NCBI GenBank assembly: GCA_016235555.1
Contig: JACRKC010000069.1
Location: 152,507 to 216,506 of the forward strand
DNA from: Verrucomicrobiota bacterium
Lineage (GTDB): Bacteria; Verrucomicrobiota; Verrucomicrobiia; Opitutales; Opitutaceae
Direction: 5' to 3'
Length of the DNA: 64,000 nt
The translations under genes were made by a program, and so were the position numbers. Below are positions 38,071 to 46,667 of the stretch, in pieces. The stretch's first letter is position 1. Every line of letters starts with the position of its first letter. The notes under the pieces are model-generated. The model made no database searches. It saw nothing but the letters and a program-made list of their open reading frames with translations, and was not told the DNA's origin.

Positions 38071-38859
38071 TCACCGCACTTCCATGAGGAGTGCCGCCGT
38101 CGCCTCGGGGAGCAGCAGCATCGGGAAATGCGAGGCCTCCATGATGTGCACAGGCCAGCCGCGTTCCTGCGCGCGCAGATACGACCGATGAAACGTGTCG
38201 TCCTCCGGCCGCTGCCCTTTTGCGACGGTAAGAATGAAGGTTCCGGGAATCTTCGCGGCCGCAGGATTTTTCAGGGCGATGATCTCGGTGAAAGTCTTGT
38301 AGGGCTGGGGCACCAAACGCGGAGGCGGTGCGTCGGCTTTGATGGATGGACGGACGATGAAGCCGTCCTTCAGGAACCGCGAAACGTCGGCCGAGTCGGG
38401 CCGCGGCGTGGTCATCAGGCACTCGCCGTCCACGGGCAGGAAGGCGTCGAGATAGATCACGTGCTTGATGCGCTCCGGGATGCGGTCGGCGACGCCGGCG
38501 ACGACGAAACCGGCGTAACTGTGGCCGAGCAGGATCACGTCGCGTAAATCCTCGAAGAGGATGAAATTCACGATGTCGGCGATGTGCGTGGAGAGGCCGA
38601 TGTCCGCGGTGGCGGTGTGATAGCGGTCCCCTAGTCCGCTCAGCGTCGGGCGGAAAATCGTCCAGCCCTTCGCCTCCATGATCGCGGCGACCTGCTTGAA
38701 CTGCCAGCCGCCACCGGAGGCGCCGTGGACGAGGACCATGACCGGTCGAGCGGGAGCAGTGGCCGGCTTTGGTGGTGGCGTCGCACCCGAAGCGGCGGCG
38801 GCGGAAACGCTCACGGCGGCGAGCGCGGCGACGCGGAGGAATGTCACAGCGCGGGACAT
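38071..38859 (-). CDS. Exported alpha/beta hydrolase (EstB-like esterase)
   Basis: 262 residues from ATG 38859 (MSRAVTFLRVAALAAVSVSA, signal peptide). The frame remains open upstream through a palindrome (38889-38952), so the longer form is rejected. The fold shows VMVLVHGASGGGWQFKQV (oxyanion loop), LLGHSYAG with nucleophile Ser114, and HIMEASHFPML giving the catalytic His. The order matches AB hydrolase_6/pyrethroid-esterase-like enzymes that hydrolyse small esters. The gene sits between the GH28 gene and the 3' part of the polysaccharide operon, so removal of acyl substituents from the carbohydrate is plausible but not shown. Confidence 0.88.
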   Translation of the reverse strand: MSRAVTFLRVAALAAVSVSAAAASGATPPPKPATAPARPVMVLVHGASGGGWQFKQVAAIMEAKGWTIFRPTLSGLGDRYHTATADIGLSTHIADIVNFILFEDLRDVILLGHSYAGFVVAGVADRIPERIKHVIYLDAFLPVDGECLMTTPRPDSADVSRFLKDGFIVRPSIKADAPPPRLVPQPYKTFTEIIALKNPAAAKIPGTFILTVAKGQRPEDDTFHRSYLRAQERGWPVHIMEASHFPMLLLPEATAALLMEVR

Positions 38860-38888
38860 CCGCAACCAAACCCAGTCCACCGAACCAA

Positions 38889-38952
38889 GGGTCACAAAAA
38901 GCAAAAAAAGGCGCAAAAACTGAATGTCAGTTTCTTGTGCTTTTTGTGGCCA
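38889..38952. repeat. A-rich inverted repeat between operon and hydrolase gene (family H)
   Basis: CACAAAAAGCAAAAAAAGGCG, then AAACTGA-ATG-TCAGTTT, then CTTGTGCTTTTTGTGG. The arms form an imperfect long hairpin. On the minus strand it lies after the esterase stop (39022) and before the next gene, so it could act as an internal terminator or a repeat element. Confidence 0.6.
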
Positions 38953-39021
38953 ATCTGCCTCGGCGAATTTTTCGCCACCAAACCCGAACCACGAACCAGG
39001 CAATACGCAGGTCTTCATGTG

Positions 39022-39831
39022 CTATGGCCTCTCTCTCACTTTTTCCAACAGCGCTCGACCGAGAGCCCGGGCCTCGGGGGTATGTTGGTGCCCGATGCCG
39101 GGCCACGTCTTGAATTCCACCGCGAAGCCGAGTGAGACCAACTGTGCGGTGAAACGTCGCGCGCCTTCGATGCGCGGTGGCGTGCCGGGCGGACCGCCGG
39201 AGCCCCGATCGTCCTCGCCGCAACTGACGGTGAAGGGAATGTGCTTCGCCGCGGGATTGATCCGGTCGTCGCCGTCGGGGCCCGCCCACGAACCACCCGA
39301 GTGGGCGGAGACGGCCGCGACGAGTTCCGGATGACGAAAGGCGTAGCGGTGGGAGAACTGCGCGCCGGCGGAGAACCCGTGCAGGAAAATCTTCGGATGC
39401 AACTTCCAGGTCTTCCCGATCCGGGCCATCAGTTCCGCGAGTTTCGCTTCGTGGGCCGAGCCGCTCCGTTGAAAAATGTCCCGTGGCATCGTGGCCGGCC
39501 GCGGCGCAGCAGGATCGCGTTTGGGCTGCTCGAAACTCGGGCCGAGCACGATCACGTCATCAAAATCAGTCGCCCATGAGGCGACTCCACCGCCGTTCCT
39601 GCCGGTCCCGCCGGCGCCATGCACGCCGACAACCAGCCAGTAGGTTTTTCCGGCCACGGGATTTTCGGTCGGCGTGAAGAGCCAGTGCGTGAGGCCGTTG
39701 GCATCCGGGATGGCCGTCTCAACGGCGCGCAGTGAGCCGGCCAGCGCGAGCGCGCCGGCCAGGAGGAGCAGCCACGGATTCACCGCCGCCCGGGCGACGC
39801 GCGGAGGAAAACGAACAACGGGGGTGTTCAT
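39022..39831 (-). CDS. Exported PHB-depolymerase/feruloyl-esterase-like hydrolase (269 aa)
   Basis: Membrane-like signal at 15-36 (AAVNPWLLLLAGALALAGSL). The mature part starts AVETAIPDANGLTHWLF. The alpha/beta hydrolase core has VVGVHGAGGTGRNGG, FLHGFSAGAQFSHR with nucleophile Ser154, VSCGEDD (possible acid) and WPGIGHQHT (catalytic His). This pattern belongs to the LpqC/poly(3-hydroxybutyrate)-depolymerase esterase group, which includes feruloyl and acetyl-xylan esterases. Its start overlaps the stop of the sulfatase upstream (ATGA), so it is the last gene of the five-gene operon from 50045. Role: probably removal of ester groups from a polysaccharide. Confidence 0.88.
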   Translation of the reverse strand: MNTPVVRFPPRVARAAVNPWLLLLAGALALAGSLRAVETAIPDANGLTHWLFTPTENPVAGKTYWLVVGVHGAGGTGRNGGGVASWATDFDDVIVLGPSFEQPKRDPAAPRPATMPRDIFQRSGSAHEAKLAELMARIGKTWKLHPKIFLHGFSAGAQFSHRYAFRHPELVAAVSAHSGGSWAGPDGDDRINPAAKHIPFTVSCGEDDRGSGGPPGTPPRIEGARRFTAQLVSLGFAVEFKTWPGIGHQHTPEARALGRALLEKVRERP

Positions 39832-41414
39832 CGGACGGGCGCGACCGCCTTCTCCCAGGCGGCCAACAGTCCACGCAGCCGTCGAGCCTCCTCCGGGCGG
39901 CTCGCGAGCAAGTCGTGTTGTTCACCGGCGTCAGCGTCGAGGTCGAAGAGGCCCTCGACCGGTGGGCGCTGGCCCTCAAACCGGGCGACATATTTCAACG
40001 CGCCGTCGCGCGCGGCCTTCCAGGTGTTTTCCCCACGGCGTTGGCGCCAGAACAGGGTGCGCGATGTTTCGGGCAACTGGTCCGCGATCAGTGCGAGCAC
40101 ATCCTGCCCGTCGAAGGTGCGGCCGGGCGGGAGTTTCACCCCGCCCGCCCGCGCCAGCGAGGCCGTCAGGTCGAAAGTCACAGCCACTTGTTGGGTGACG
40201 ATGCCCGCCGGGAGCGTGCCCGGCCACCGGACGATGCACGGCACGCGGACGCCACCCTCGTAGGTCGAGCCCTTGATGCCGCGCAACCCGGTGGGGCGCG
40301 CGCTGGCGGTGCCGCCGTTGTCGCTGGTGAAGATGACGAGCGTGCGCTTCGCGAGGTCTTCCTGGTCCAGCGCGGCGAGCACGCGACCGACCGCCGTGTC
40401 CATCCGCTCGATCATCGCGGCATAAACCTCCGGCGGAGCCTTGCCCTGCGGCCAGCGCGGCGAGTCGTCGGGCAGCGGATGCGGTTGCCGCTCGTCCGGC
40501 CCCTGGAAGGGCGAGTGCGGCGCGGTGAACGGCAGGTAGAGAAAGAACGGCCGGTCACGGTGCGCGGCAATGAACCGCTCCGCCTCATCGGCGATGAGGT
40601 CGGTGAAGTAGGCATCACGCTTTTCCGGGCGTCCGTTCCAAAACAGCACGTGCTGCGGCCCTTGAGGCGTCGGCTCGAGGTGGTGAAAGTAGTCCATGCC
40701 TCCGCCCACGCAGTAGAGCGCTTGGTCGAAACCATGCGCGCCCGGCGTGAACTTGTCCTCGTAGCCCAGGTGCCATTTGCCGAACAGCGCGGTGGCATAG
40801 CCCGCGTCCTTCAGCAACCGGCCGAGGGTCGGCTCACTGGCCGGGAGTCCCAGGTCATGGGTCGCGCGCAGCCGGATGGCGTCGTCGTAACGGCCGATAT
40901 TGCCGGAGCCGATCGCGCATTCCAATCCGCCGACCCGCTGCTGGTATCGACCGGTGAGCAACGCCGCGCGCGTGGGCGAACACTCCGGGCCGTTGGCGTA
41001 GAATTGCGTGAAACGCACCCCCTCCTTCGCCAACCGGTCGAGCACCGGGGTGCGGATGTCCTTCACTCCGTAACAGCCGAGATCGCGATAGCCCAAATCG
41101 TCGGCGAGGATGAACACGAGGTTGGGCCGGGACGGTGCCGCGGGAGTGGCGGGCGGCCGGTCGACCCGATTGGCGTCGGCCGATTGCGGAGTTCCGAGTG
41201 AGGCGCGTTCGACGACCGCGACTTCGTTGCGCGCCTGGCCGGTATCGTCGTGGAACGTCGTTTCTCCGGCCACAAGCTCCTCGGCCGGCGGGGAGAACCG
41301 GTGCGCCAGTCCATCTGCATCCGGCCTCGCCGTTCCTGCGGCGCGCATCGAACCGTGCAGACCGGTGAGAAGCAGACAGGTGACGGTGAATCGCGGGAAG
41401 TGGGAGGTTCTCAT
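39828..41414 (-). CDS. Formylglycine-dependent sulfatase (528 aa)
   Basis: Start ATG 41414, overlapping the FG-GAP gene stop by ATGA. Signal peptide about 1-26. Residues 26-95 are an unusual low-conservation leader; then PNLVFILADDLGYRDLGCYG, CSPTRAALLTG (Cys145 for formylglycine), GKWHLGYED, TSDNGGTASARPTGLRG, EGGVRVPCIVRWPG and DLDADAGEQHDLL, the classical arylsulfatase set. It removes sulfate from a carbohydrate in the periplasm or outside. The leader (RPDADGLAH, then VAGET) resembles the N-terminus of the adjacent esterase (IPDANGLTH, then VAGKT) and may be a relic of a duplicated gene fused in. No maturase is in the window. Confidence 0.93.
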   Translation of the reverse strand: MRTSHFPRFTVTCLLLTGLHGSMRAAGTARPDADGLAHRFSPPAEELVAGETTFHDDTGQARNEVAVVERASLGTPQSADANRVDRPPATPAAPSRPNLVFILADDLGYRDLGCYGVKDIRTPVLDRLAKEGVRFTQFYANGPECSPTRAALLTGRYQQRVGGLECAIGSGNIGRYDDAIRLRATHDLGLPASEPTLGRLLKDAGYATALFGKWHLGYEDKFTPGAHGFDQALYCVGGGMDYFHHLEPTPQGPQHVLFWNGRPEKRDAYFTDLIADEAERFIAAHRDRPFFLYLPFTAPHSPFQGPDERQPHPLPDDSPRWPQGKAPPEVYAAMIERMDTAVGRVLAALDQEDLAKRTLVIFTSDNGGTASARPTGLRGIKGSTYEGGVRVPCIVRWPGTLPAGIVTQQVAVTFDLTASLARAGGVKLPPGRTFDGQDVLALIADQLPETSRTLFWRQRRGENTWKAARDGALKYVARFEGQRPPVEGLFDLDADAGEQHDLLASRPEEARRLRGLLAAWEKAVAPVR

Positions 41415-43798
41415 TTCGCGTCGTTGCGCCAGACGTGGAGGAATTTGTAGTTGTCCCACGCGATGCTCACGAGGTCGAGGTCGCCGTCGCCGTCCAGATC
41501 CGCGAACTGGGTGCCGAGGTGGCTTTCATGGCCGCGACCGATCACACGGGCGGTGAACGCGCCGCGGCCGTCGTTCTCGAAGAGGTAGACCTTGTAGTCC
41601 TTTCCCTTGTGTTCGGCGGTGACGATATCGAAGTCGCCGTCTCGATCCACGTCGGCCACGTCCAGGTTGTTGAGCGACCAGGTCGTGATCAGCCGGTGGC
41701 GCACCCAGTTGTCCGTCGCGGGATCGGCCGGCTGCTCGAACCAGAACAAGTTGGCATCGGGTTCCCGGCCGGGCGAGCGCTCCTCGGTGACGACGATGTC
41801 GGTGCGGCCGTCGCCGTTCATGTCGCGCGCCCGCACGCGGTCCACCGGATGCGGCGCGGTGGTGCCGATGATGTGGCGTGTCCAGGGGCCGCGGCCGTGG
41901 CCGGGATTCTTCCACCAGGCGAGATACTTCTCGTTGTTTCCAGCGACGAGATCGAGCAGCCCGTCGCCGTCGATGTCGGCGAGGTCGACACCTTCGTCGG
42001 AGGCGTCCTTGGTGATGAGCGTGCGGGGCCAGTTGCCCGCGGCGGGATCGGCCGGGATTTCGAAATAGAAAATCCCGTCCTCAGTGGCGAACACCAGCTC
42101 GGGTTTGCCGCCCGGGATGATCTGGCCGGTCGTGAAGCCCTGGCTGTTGACGTGTTTGGTGCGCGGCGCCGTCGCCACGGTGCGCTTCGTCCACGCGGTG
42201 GCGCGGCGGTCGGCGGCTTCGAGCCAGTAAATGTTGGGGAGTTCCATCGCGATGACGTCGGCGAACTCGTCGCCATCCACGTCCACGATGAGGCAGGCGT
42301 CGAGGTTGGCGCCGAAATCGGTGCGCTCCCACTTGCCGGTCATGTCGCCGCCGGGGTTGCGGTAGAAGTAGCGGCCGGAGACGATGTCCTTGAGGCCGTT
42401 GCCGTGGCCCGAGAGATCGGCCATCGCGAGGCCGTAATACTTCATCCATTTCGGATCGGCGAAGTCGCCATACTTGGCGCGGGTGTGGTCGACCTCGATG
42501 TAAGTCCACTGGTCGAGGGCCAGGCGCGGACCGGCTGGCGGGATCGCGACCGTCTTCCGCGCCGAGAGGTTTTCCCAAATTTCGAGTGGATCGGCGCCGT
42601 CGAAGACGCGCTTGTAACCGGGCCTGGGCGGGAGCCAGACGGACCAGTTCGCGCCGATGACGTCGAGATCGCCGTCGTTGCCGAGGTCGGCGACGCGGAG
42701 GTTGTGCGTGCCACCGTTGCCGAGGAGCTGAAACCGCCAGTGCTCGCTGTCGCCTTGGTTCAGAAAGAGGCCGACGCGTTTCCGCGAGGACTGGTGCATC
42801 TCGCCGAAGACGATGTCGGGCGCGCCGTCGCGGTTCATGTCCGCGACCTTGAACGTGTGCACGTAGTCGACGTCCGGGCAGATCACGTGCTCTTTCCACG
42901 AGGCCGACTTCGGATCGACGGGGGCCTCGAACCACGACAGACGGCCGGCGGATTCGGCGGGGGCCATGATGACGTCGGGCCGGCCGTCGCGATTCATATC
43001 GGCGACCGTGACGCCGATGCGATTGTCCCAGCCTTCGGCAAACGGGTGTTTCCGCCAGACGCCTTTGGTCGGGTCGGCCGGACATTCCAACCAGAAGTTG
43101 GCGTGCACCACATCGAGATCGCCGTCGCCGTCGAGATCGGCCAGCGCCGAGCCTTCGCCGGCCTCCTCGTTGATCGTGACCGGCGTCCACGAGTCCGGCG
43201 TGTTTTGAATCAGCAACTCGGTCAGGCCTTTCGGGCCGCGCAGCAGGACATCGAGCCGTCCATCGCGGTTGAAGTCGCCGAGTTCAACGTCGTGGTTGAA
43301 GAAAGTCTTGTAGGTGTGGAGCAGGTGGGCCTTCCACGGGCCGGCGGCACCCACGCCGGGGCCGGGGTTCTCATACCACTGCACGGTGTGCGTGCGCTTG
43401 TAGTCGCCGACGATGACATCGAGGTGGCCGTCGCCGTTGATGTCGCCGACCTGCATGTCGACGCAGAAGCCGAAATCGTCCGCGACCTTGAACGGATCGA
43501 TCACATGCTTGGTCCAGGTTGGATACTCATACCAGAACAGGCCCGTGCTGCCGCCGCAGACGAGGTCGATGAAGCCGTCGCCATTCATGTCGCCGACGGC
43601 CTTGGCCGGCCGGGTGAGATCGGGCGAGCCGTCGACGATCGTGTGGCGGAATGGGATGGCGGCGCTGCCGATCGGGGCCGGCGGTTCGGCTCCGAACTGC
43701 GGCGCCGCCAGTAGCGCAGCGGCAAGGAGGGTTAAGGTTCGGCCGCAACGAGTCAGGACCGAGGCCCGGTGAGAGATCGTGGCGAAGGCTGGTCTCAT
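41411..43798 (-). CDS. Exported FG-GAP/VCBS repeat protein (795 aa)
   Basis: Start ATG 43798, one base inside the TonB receptor stop (TGATG). Signal peptide RCGRTLTLLAAALLAAPQFG. Almost the whole mature protein is a chain of FG-GAP-like repeats with the Ca-binding pattern D-x-N/D-x-D-G-x-x-D: VGDMNGDGFIDLV, VGDINGDGHLDVI, LGDFNRDGRLDVL, LADLDGDGDLDVV, VADMNRDGRPDVI, ADIDGDGLLDLV, DMNGDGRTDIV, VDRDGDFDIV, ADLDGDGDLDLV. These fold as one or two beta-propellers, as in integrin alpha chains. Each blade also has a WYENP/WFE-type strand. It probably binds polysaccharide outside the cell or caps an outer-membrane complex. The function is inferred from the operon; no enzymatic motif was seen. Confidence 0.9.
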   Translation of the reverse strand: MRPAFATISHRASVLTRCGRTLTLLAAALLAAPQFGAEPPAPIGSAAIPFRHTIVDGSPDLTRPAKAVGDMNGDGFIDLVCGGSTGLFWYEYPTWTKHVIDPFKVADDFGFCVDMQVGDINGDGHLDVIVGDYKRTHTVQWYENPGPGVGAAGPWKAHLLHTYKTFFNHDVELGDFNRDGRLDVLLRGPKGLTELLIQNTPDSWTPVTINEEAGEGSALADLDGDGDLDVVHANFWLECPADPTKGVWRKHPFAEGWDNRIGVTVADMNRDGRPDVIMAPAESAGRLSWFEAPVDPKSASWKEHVICPDVDYVHTFKVADMNRDGAPDIVFGEMHQSSRKRVGLFLNQGDSEHWRFQLLGNGGTHNLRVADLGNDGDLDVIGANWSVWLPPRPGYKRVFDGADPLEIWENLSARKTVAIPPAGPRLALDQWTYIEVDHTRAKYGDFADPKWMKYYGLAMADLSGHGNGLKDIVSGRYFYRNPGGDMTGKWERTDFGANLDACLIVDVDGDEFADVIAMELPNIYWLEAADRRATAWTKRTVATAPRTKHVNSQGFTTGQIIPGGKPELVFATEDGIFYFEIPADPAAGNWPRTLITKDASDEGVDLADIDGDGLLDLVAGNNEKYLAWWKNPGHGRGPWTRHIIGTTAPHPVDRVRARDMNGDGRTDIVVTEERSPGREPDANLFWFEQPADPATDNWVRHRLITTWSLNNLDVADVDRDGDFDIVTAEHKGKDYKVYLFENDGRGAFTARVIGRGHESHLGTQFADLDGDGDLDLVSIAWDNYKFLHVWRNDAK

Positions 43799-46653
43799 CA
43801 GAATTCCACGGTGTTGGTCCAGGCCCACGAACGGGGCACGGTGTTCATCTTGGCGTTCTCGATCACGCCGCTGCCGACATTGCGGATGAACACGAGATCG
43901 CGGTGGTTGAGGAGGTTCGTGACATTGACCTGGGTCGTCCACTGATACCTGGACCAGAACTTGAACCGGTAGCTCAGCATGAGGTTCGTGTTCACCTGCT
44001 CCGGGTTGAATTGCACCTTGCGCTTGTTGCCATCCGCGATGTCCACGTAGTAGTAGGCCTGCTGGTGCTGCCGCGCGACGACCGTGAGCCCGGTGGAGAA
44101 TCCCTTGAGCCGCCCCTCGCTGAAACTCCGCGTGACGGTCGCCGATTCCGACAGGCGGGGAATGGAGAGATGGTCGCCGCCGGCGACCACGACGAATTGC
44201 GGCGTGGGCGGGATCCAGCCGAGCTGATGCGCGGTAATGGGGAGGCCGGTGCGGTCGGTGCCGATCGTCTGGCCGTCGGCCCGGCCCACCAGGCCCAAGG
44301 CAGCGAAAGAGCGTCCGCCCAAGTCCCTGATCCGGCCGCTGCCCGTGTCGAGGGTGGCCAGGTAGCCGGACGCAGGATCCTTCATCATGGCGACCGTCAG
44401 CGGAATCGACGGTGACGAAGCGTTGCCGGCAATCGAGGGCACCATCGCCACCGTGCCGTTGCCGAAGGTGACCTGGCCGGCGGCATTGACGCGGAACTCG
44501 TCGTTATACCAGCGCTCGAGGGCCACGCGCTTGCCCGCCACGTCGGTGTTGTAGGATACGGAAAGACGCAGCCGCCAGTCGCGGGTGGGATTCGCGGTCA
44601 CGGACAGCTCGGCGCCCTTGACGGAATAATCCGAGAAATAGGCGAGCCGGCCCTGATGATTGCCGTTGATGGCGCTCGTCGGATCGATGGTTTCCGAATC
44701 GTTGAACAGGACGACCGCGCTGTCCTTCACGTCGACGGTGTAGGCCGCGAGCGAACCGGTGAGCTTGAAACGCGGGAGCGAGAACTTCAGCCCGGCTTCG
44801 TTGCCCACGCCGTTGTTGACGCTGGGGTAGGCGCCGCCGTTCTGCGGCCGGGCCCCGCCGGGCGCACCGTTGGGGGCGTAGGACAGCGAGTAATTGTAGT
44901 AGGGGGAGACGTATTGATTGAGGTGGTAAACCGCGCCGGCGCTCCACGTCGTGGCCCAGACGGCGAGGCGCGACGTATCCTGATTCCACTGCTCCTGAAA
45001 GTTGCGCCTCACCCCGCCGAGCAGGGAGACACGATTGTTGAACATCTCGCTGTTCAGCGTGGCGTAGTAGCCCTTGGCCCAGGTGAACTGATGAGTCGGC
45101 CCGCCCACCCGGCTGCCATTGAAACCACCGGGGTTGGTGGGCGTGGGCGGGACCTGGCCCTGAATGGAAGACTCCCCGGCGCGGTAGGTGTTGCCGTTGA
45201 GGACGACTTCCTTTGCGCCCACCTTCCACGGACCGAAGTCGGAACCATCCTCCAGGCTCCAATACGTAATCGGGATCAAGGTGCGCCCTGCGTCGTTGTT
45301 CGCGATGTTCGCGCGGTTCACCACGAACTGGCCGCTGGCGTCGACCAGATAAAAATTGACGGGATTGGAACCGAGCAGCTCGGCCAGCGTGCTTTCGGCG
45401 CCGATGGTCAGGCTGTTCTTGATCCGGCCGCGCAGCACGTCGAACTTGGCGTCGAGCAGCGCCCGGATCCCGCGCTGCCGCGTGCCAAACTGGCCGAACG
45501 AGGGGCGCCCGCCGGTGGCCCATTTGCCCGTGGGGTTGCTGGCGGAGGAGTGCGAAAGCACCCCCTGGGAATTGGCGACGGAGAAGCTGTGCTCCTTGGA
45601 CGTGTTGTAGCGCGTCGCGCCGCCCATCACGCGCAGGTTGAGCCAGGGAGCCAGTTCCAGATCGATCGTCCCGCCGTAGTTGGGCAGGACGTAGGCCGCG
45701 ATGCTCGCGGTCCCGGCGACGGCATCGACATTGCTCCAGTCGAGCGGCTTGAAATAGAGGCCGGCGGCGTTGCCCCGCGCGAGCAGGAGATTCAGATTTT
45801 GCCCGCTGCGGGGATCGCCGGGCAGGTTGGCATTGGAGTCGGCCGCGCGGTATTTGAAGACATCGCTGACCCCGGCGTGGCCCCGGATCGTGACCCAGGG
45901 GCGCGGCCGGTAGGCCGCCGCGACATACCACGCGTCCAGTTTCTTTTGGTTGAATTCGATGTAGTAGTCCTCCTTCCCCCGGGTGTAGGCGGCGCGCAGC
46001 GCCAGCTTGGAGTTCACGGCGTAGTTGGCGTCGAACTGGGTTCGAAACGTCCCCCATTCGTCGATCCTCAGCTGGAGGCGGGCCCGGTTGCGTCCGAAAA
46101 CCGCCTCCTTCGATTGATAGTTGATGACGCCGCTGGCTCCGGCGGTGCCGTAGAGCAGCGACTGGGGGCCGCGGATGACCTCGGTCCGCTCCTGGGACGT
46201 GTTGTCCAAAAAATTCTCCGCGGCGCTCAGAAATCCGTCCATCCGCGGCGCGCCCGCCGGAATCCCGCGAATCATGAAGGGCGTGTCACCCACGCCGTCG
46301 CCCGGCGTGACGATGCCATTGGTCGGTTTGCCATTGGGGCTTTGGCCCGAAGCCCACTCCAACAAGAGGGTCGCGGAGTTGGAAAGGCCGAGGTCGTCGT
46401 AGAACTGCTGATTGTAGATTTCCGCGGTGACCGGGACGTTCAGCAGCGAGGTGTTCAGGCCGGAGATCGAATTCGCATTCAGCGACTCGTAGCCCACGTC
46501 CTTGGCGGTGCTGACTTCGAACGGGCTCAAGGTCACGACCGTGGTGTCGCGGGCCACGCCGGCCGGTTGATTTGCAACCTGGCCGCGAACGGAGCCGGCG
46601 CCGAACACCGCGAAGGCGGAAACGATGGCGGACAAACCGGGGTGTTTTCTCAT
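43798..46653 (-). CDS. TonB-dependent outer-membrane receptor (951 aa)
   Basis: Signal peptide MRKHPGLSAIVSAFAVFGAG, then VVTLSPFEVSTAKDVGYESLN, the usual verrucomicrobial segment before the plug. Plug: NVPVTAEIYNQQFYDDLGLSN, FMIRGIPAGAPRMDGFLS, ERTEVIRGPQSLLYGTAGASGVINY. The barrel ends with NVTNLLNHRDLVFIRNVGSG and the C-terminal phenylalanine (NTVEF). It belongs to the FhuA-like rather than SusC class, since no SusD gene accompanies it. It is the second gene of the operon headed by the EF-hand receptor, 14 bp downstream of it, and overlaps the FG-GAP gene. It would import an oligosaccharide or another ligand. Specificity unknown. Confidence 0.95.
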   Translation of the reverse strand: MRKHPGLSAIVSAFAVFGAGSVRGQVANQPAGVARDTTVVTLSPFEVSTAKDVGYESLNANSISGLNTSLLNVPVTAEIYNQQFYDDLGLSNSATLLLEWASGQSPNGKPTNGIVTPGDGVGDTPFMIRGIPAGAPRMDGFLSAAENFLDNTSQERTEVIRGPQSLLYGTAGASGVINYQSKEAVFGRNRARLQLRIDEWGTFRTQFDANYAVNSKLALRAAYTRGKEDYYIEFNQKKLDAWYVAAAYRPRPWVTIRGHAGVSDVFKYRAADSNANLPGDPRSGQNLNLLLARGNAAGLYFKPLDWSNVDAVAGTASIAAYVLPNYGGTIDLELAPWLNLRVMGGATRYNTSKEHSFSVANSQGVLSHSSASNPTGKWATGGRPSFGQFGTRQRGIRALLDAKFDVLRGRIKNSLTIGAESTLAELLGSNPVNFYLVDASGQFVVNRANIANNDAGRTLIPITYWSLEDGSDFGPWKVGAKEVVLNGNTYRAGESSIQGQVPPTPTNPGGFNGSRVGGPTHQFTWAKGYYATLNSEMFNNRVSLLGGVRRNFQEQWNQDTSRLAVWATTWSAGAVYHLNQYVSPYYNYSLSYAPNGAPGGARPQNGGAYPSVNNGVGNEAGLKFSLPRFKLTGSLAAYTVDVKDSAVVLFNDSETIDPTSAINGNHQGRLAYFSDYSVKGAELSVTANPTRDWRLRLSVSYNTDVAGKRVALERWYNDEFRVNAAGQVTFGNGTVAMVPSIAGNASSPSIPLTVAMMKDPASGYLATLDTGSGRIRDLGGRSFAALGLVGRADGQTIGTDRTGLPITAHQLGWIPPTPQFVVVAGGDHLSIPRLSESATVTRSFSEGRLKGFSTGLTVVARQHQQAYYYVDIADGNKRKVQFNPEQVNTNLMLSYRFKFWSRYQWTTQVNVTNLLNHRDLVFIRNVGSGVIENAKMNTVPRSWAWTNTVEF

Positions 46654-46667
46654 GGTGGCTCCCGGGT

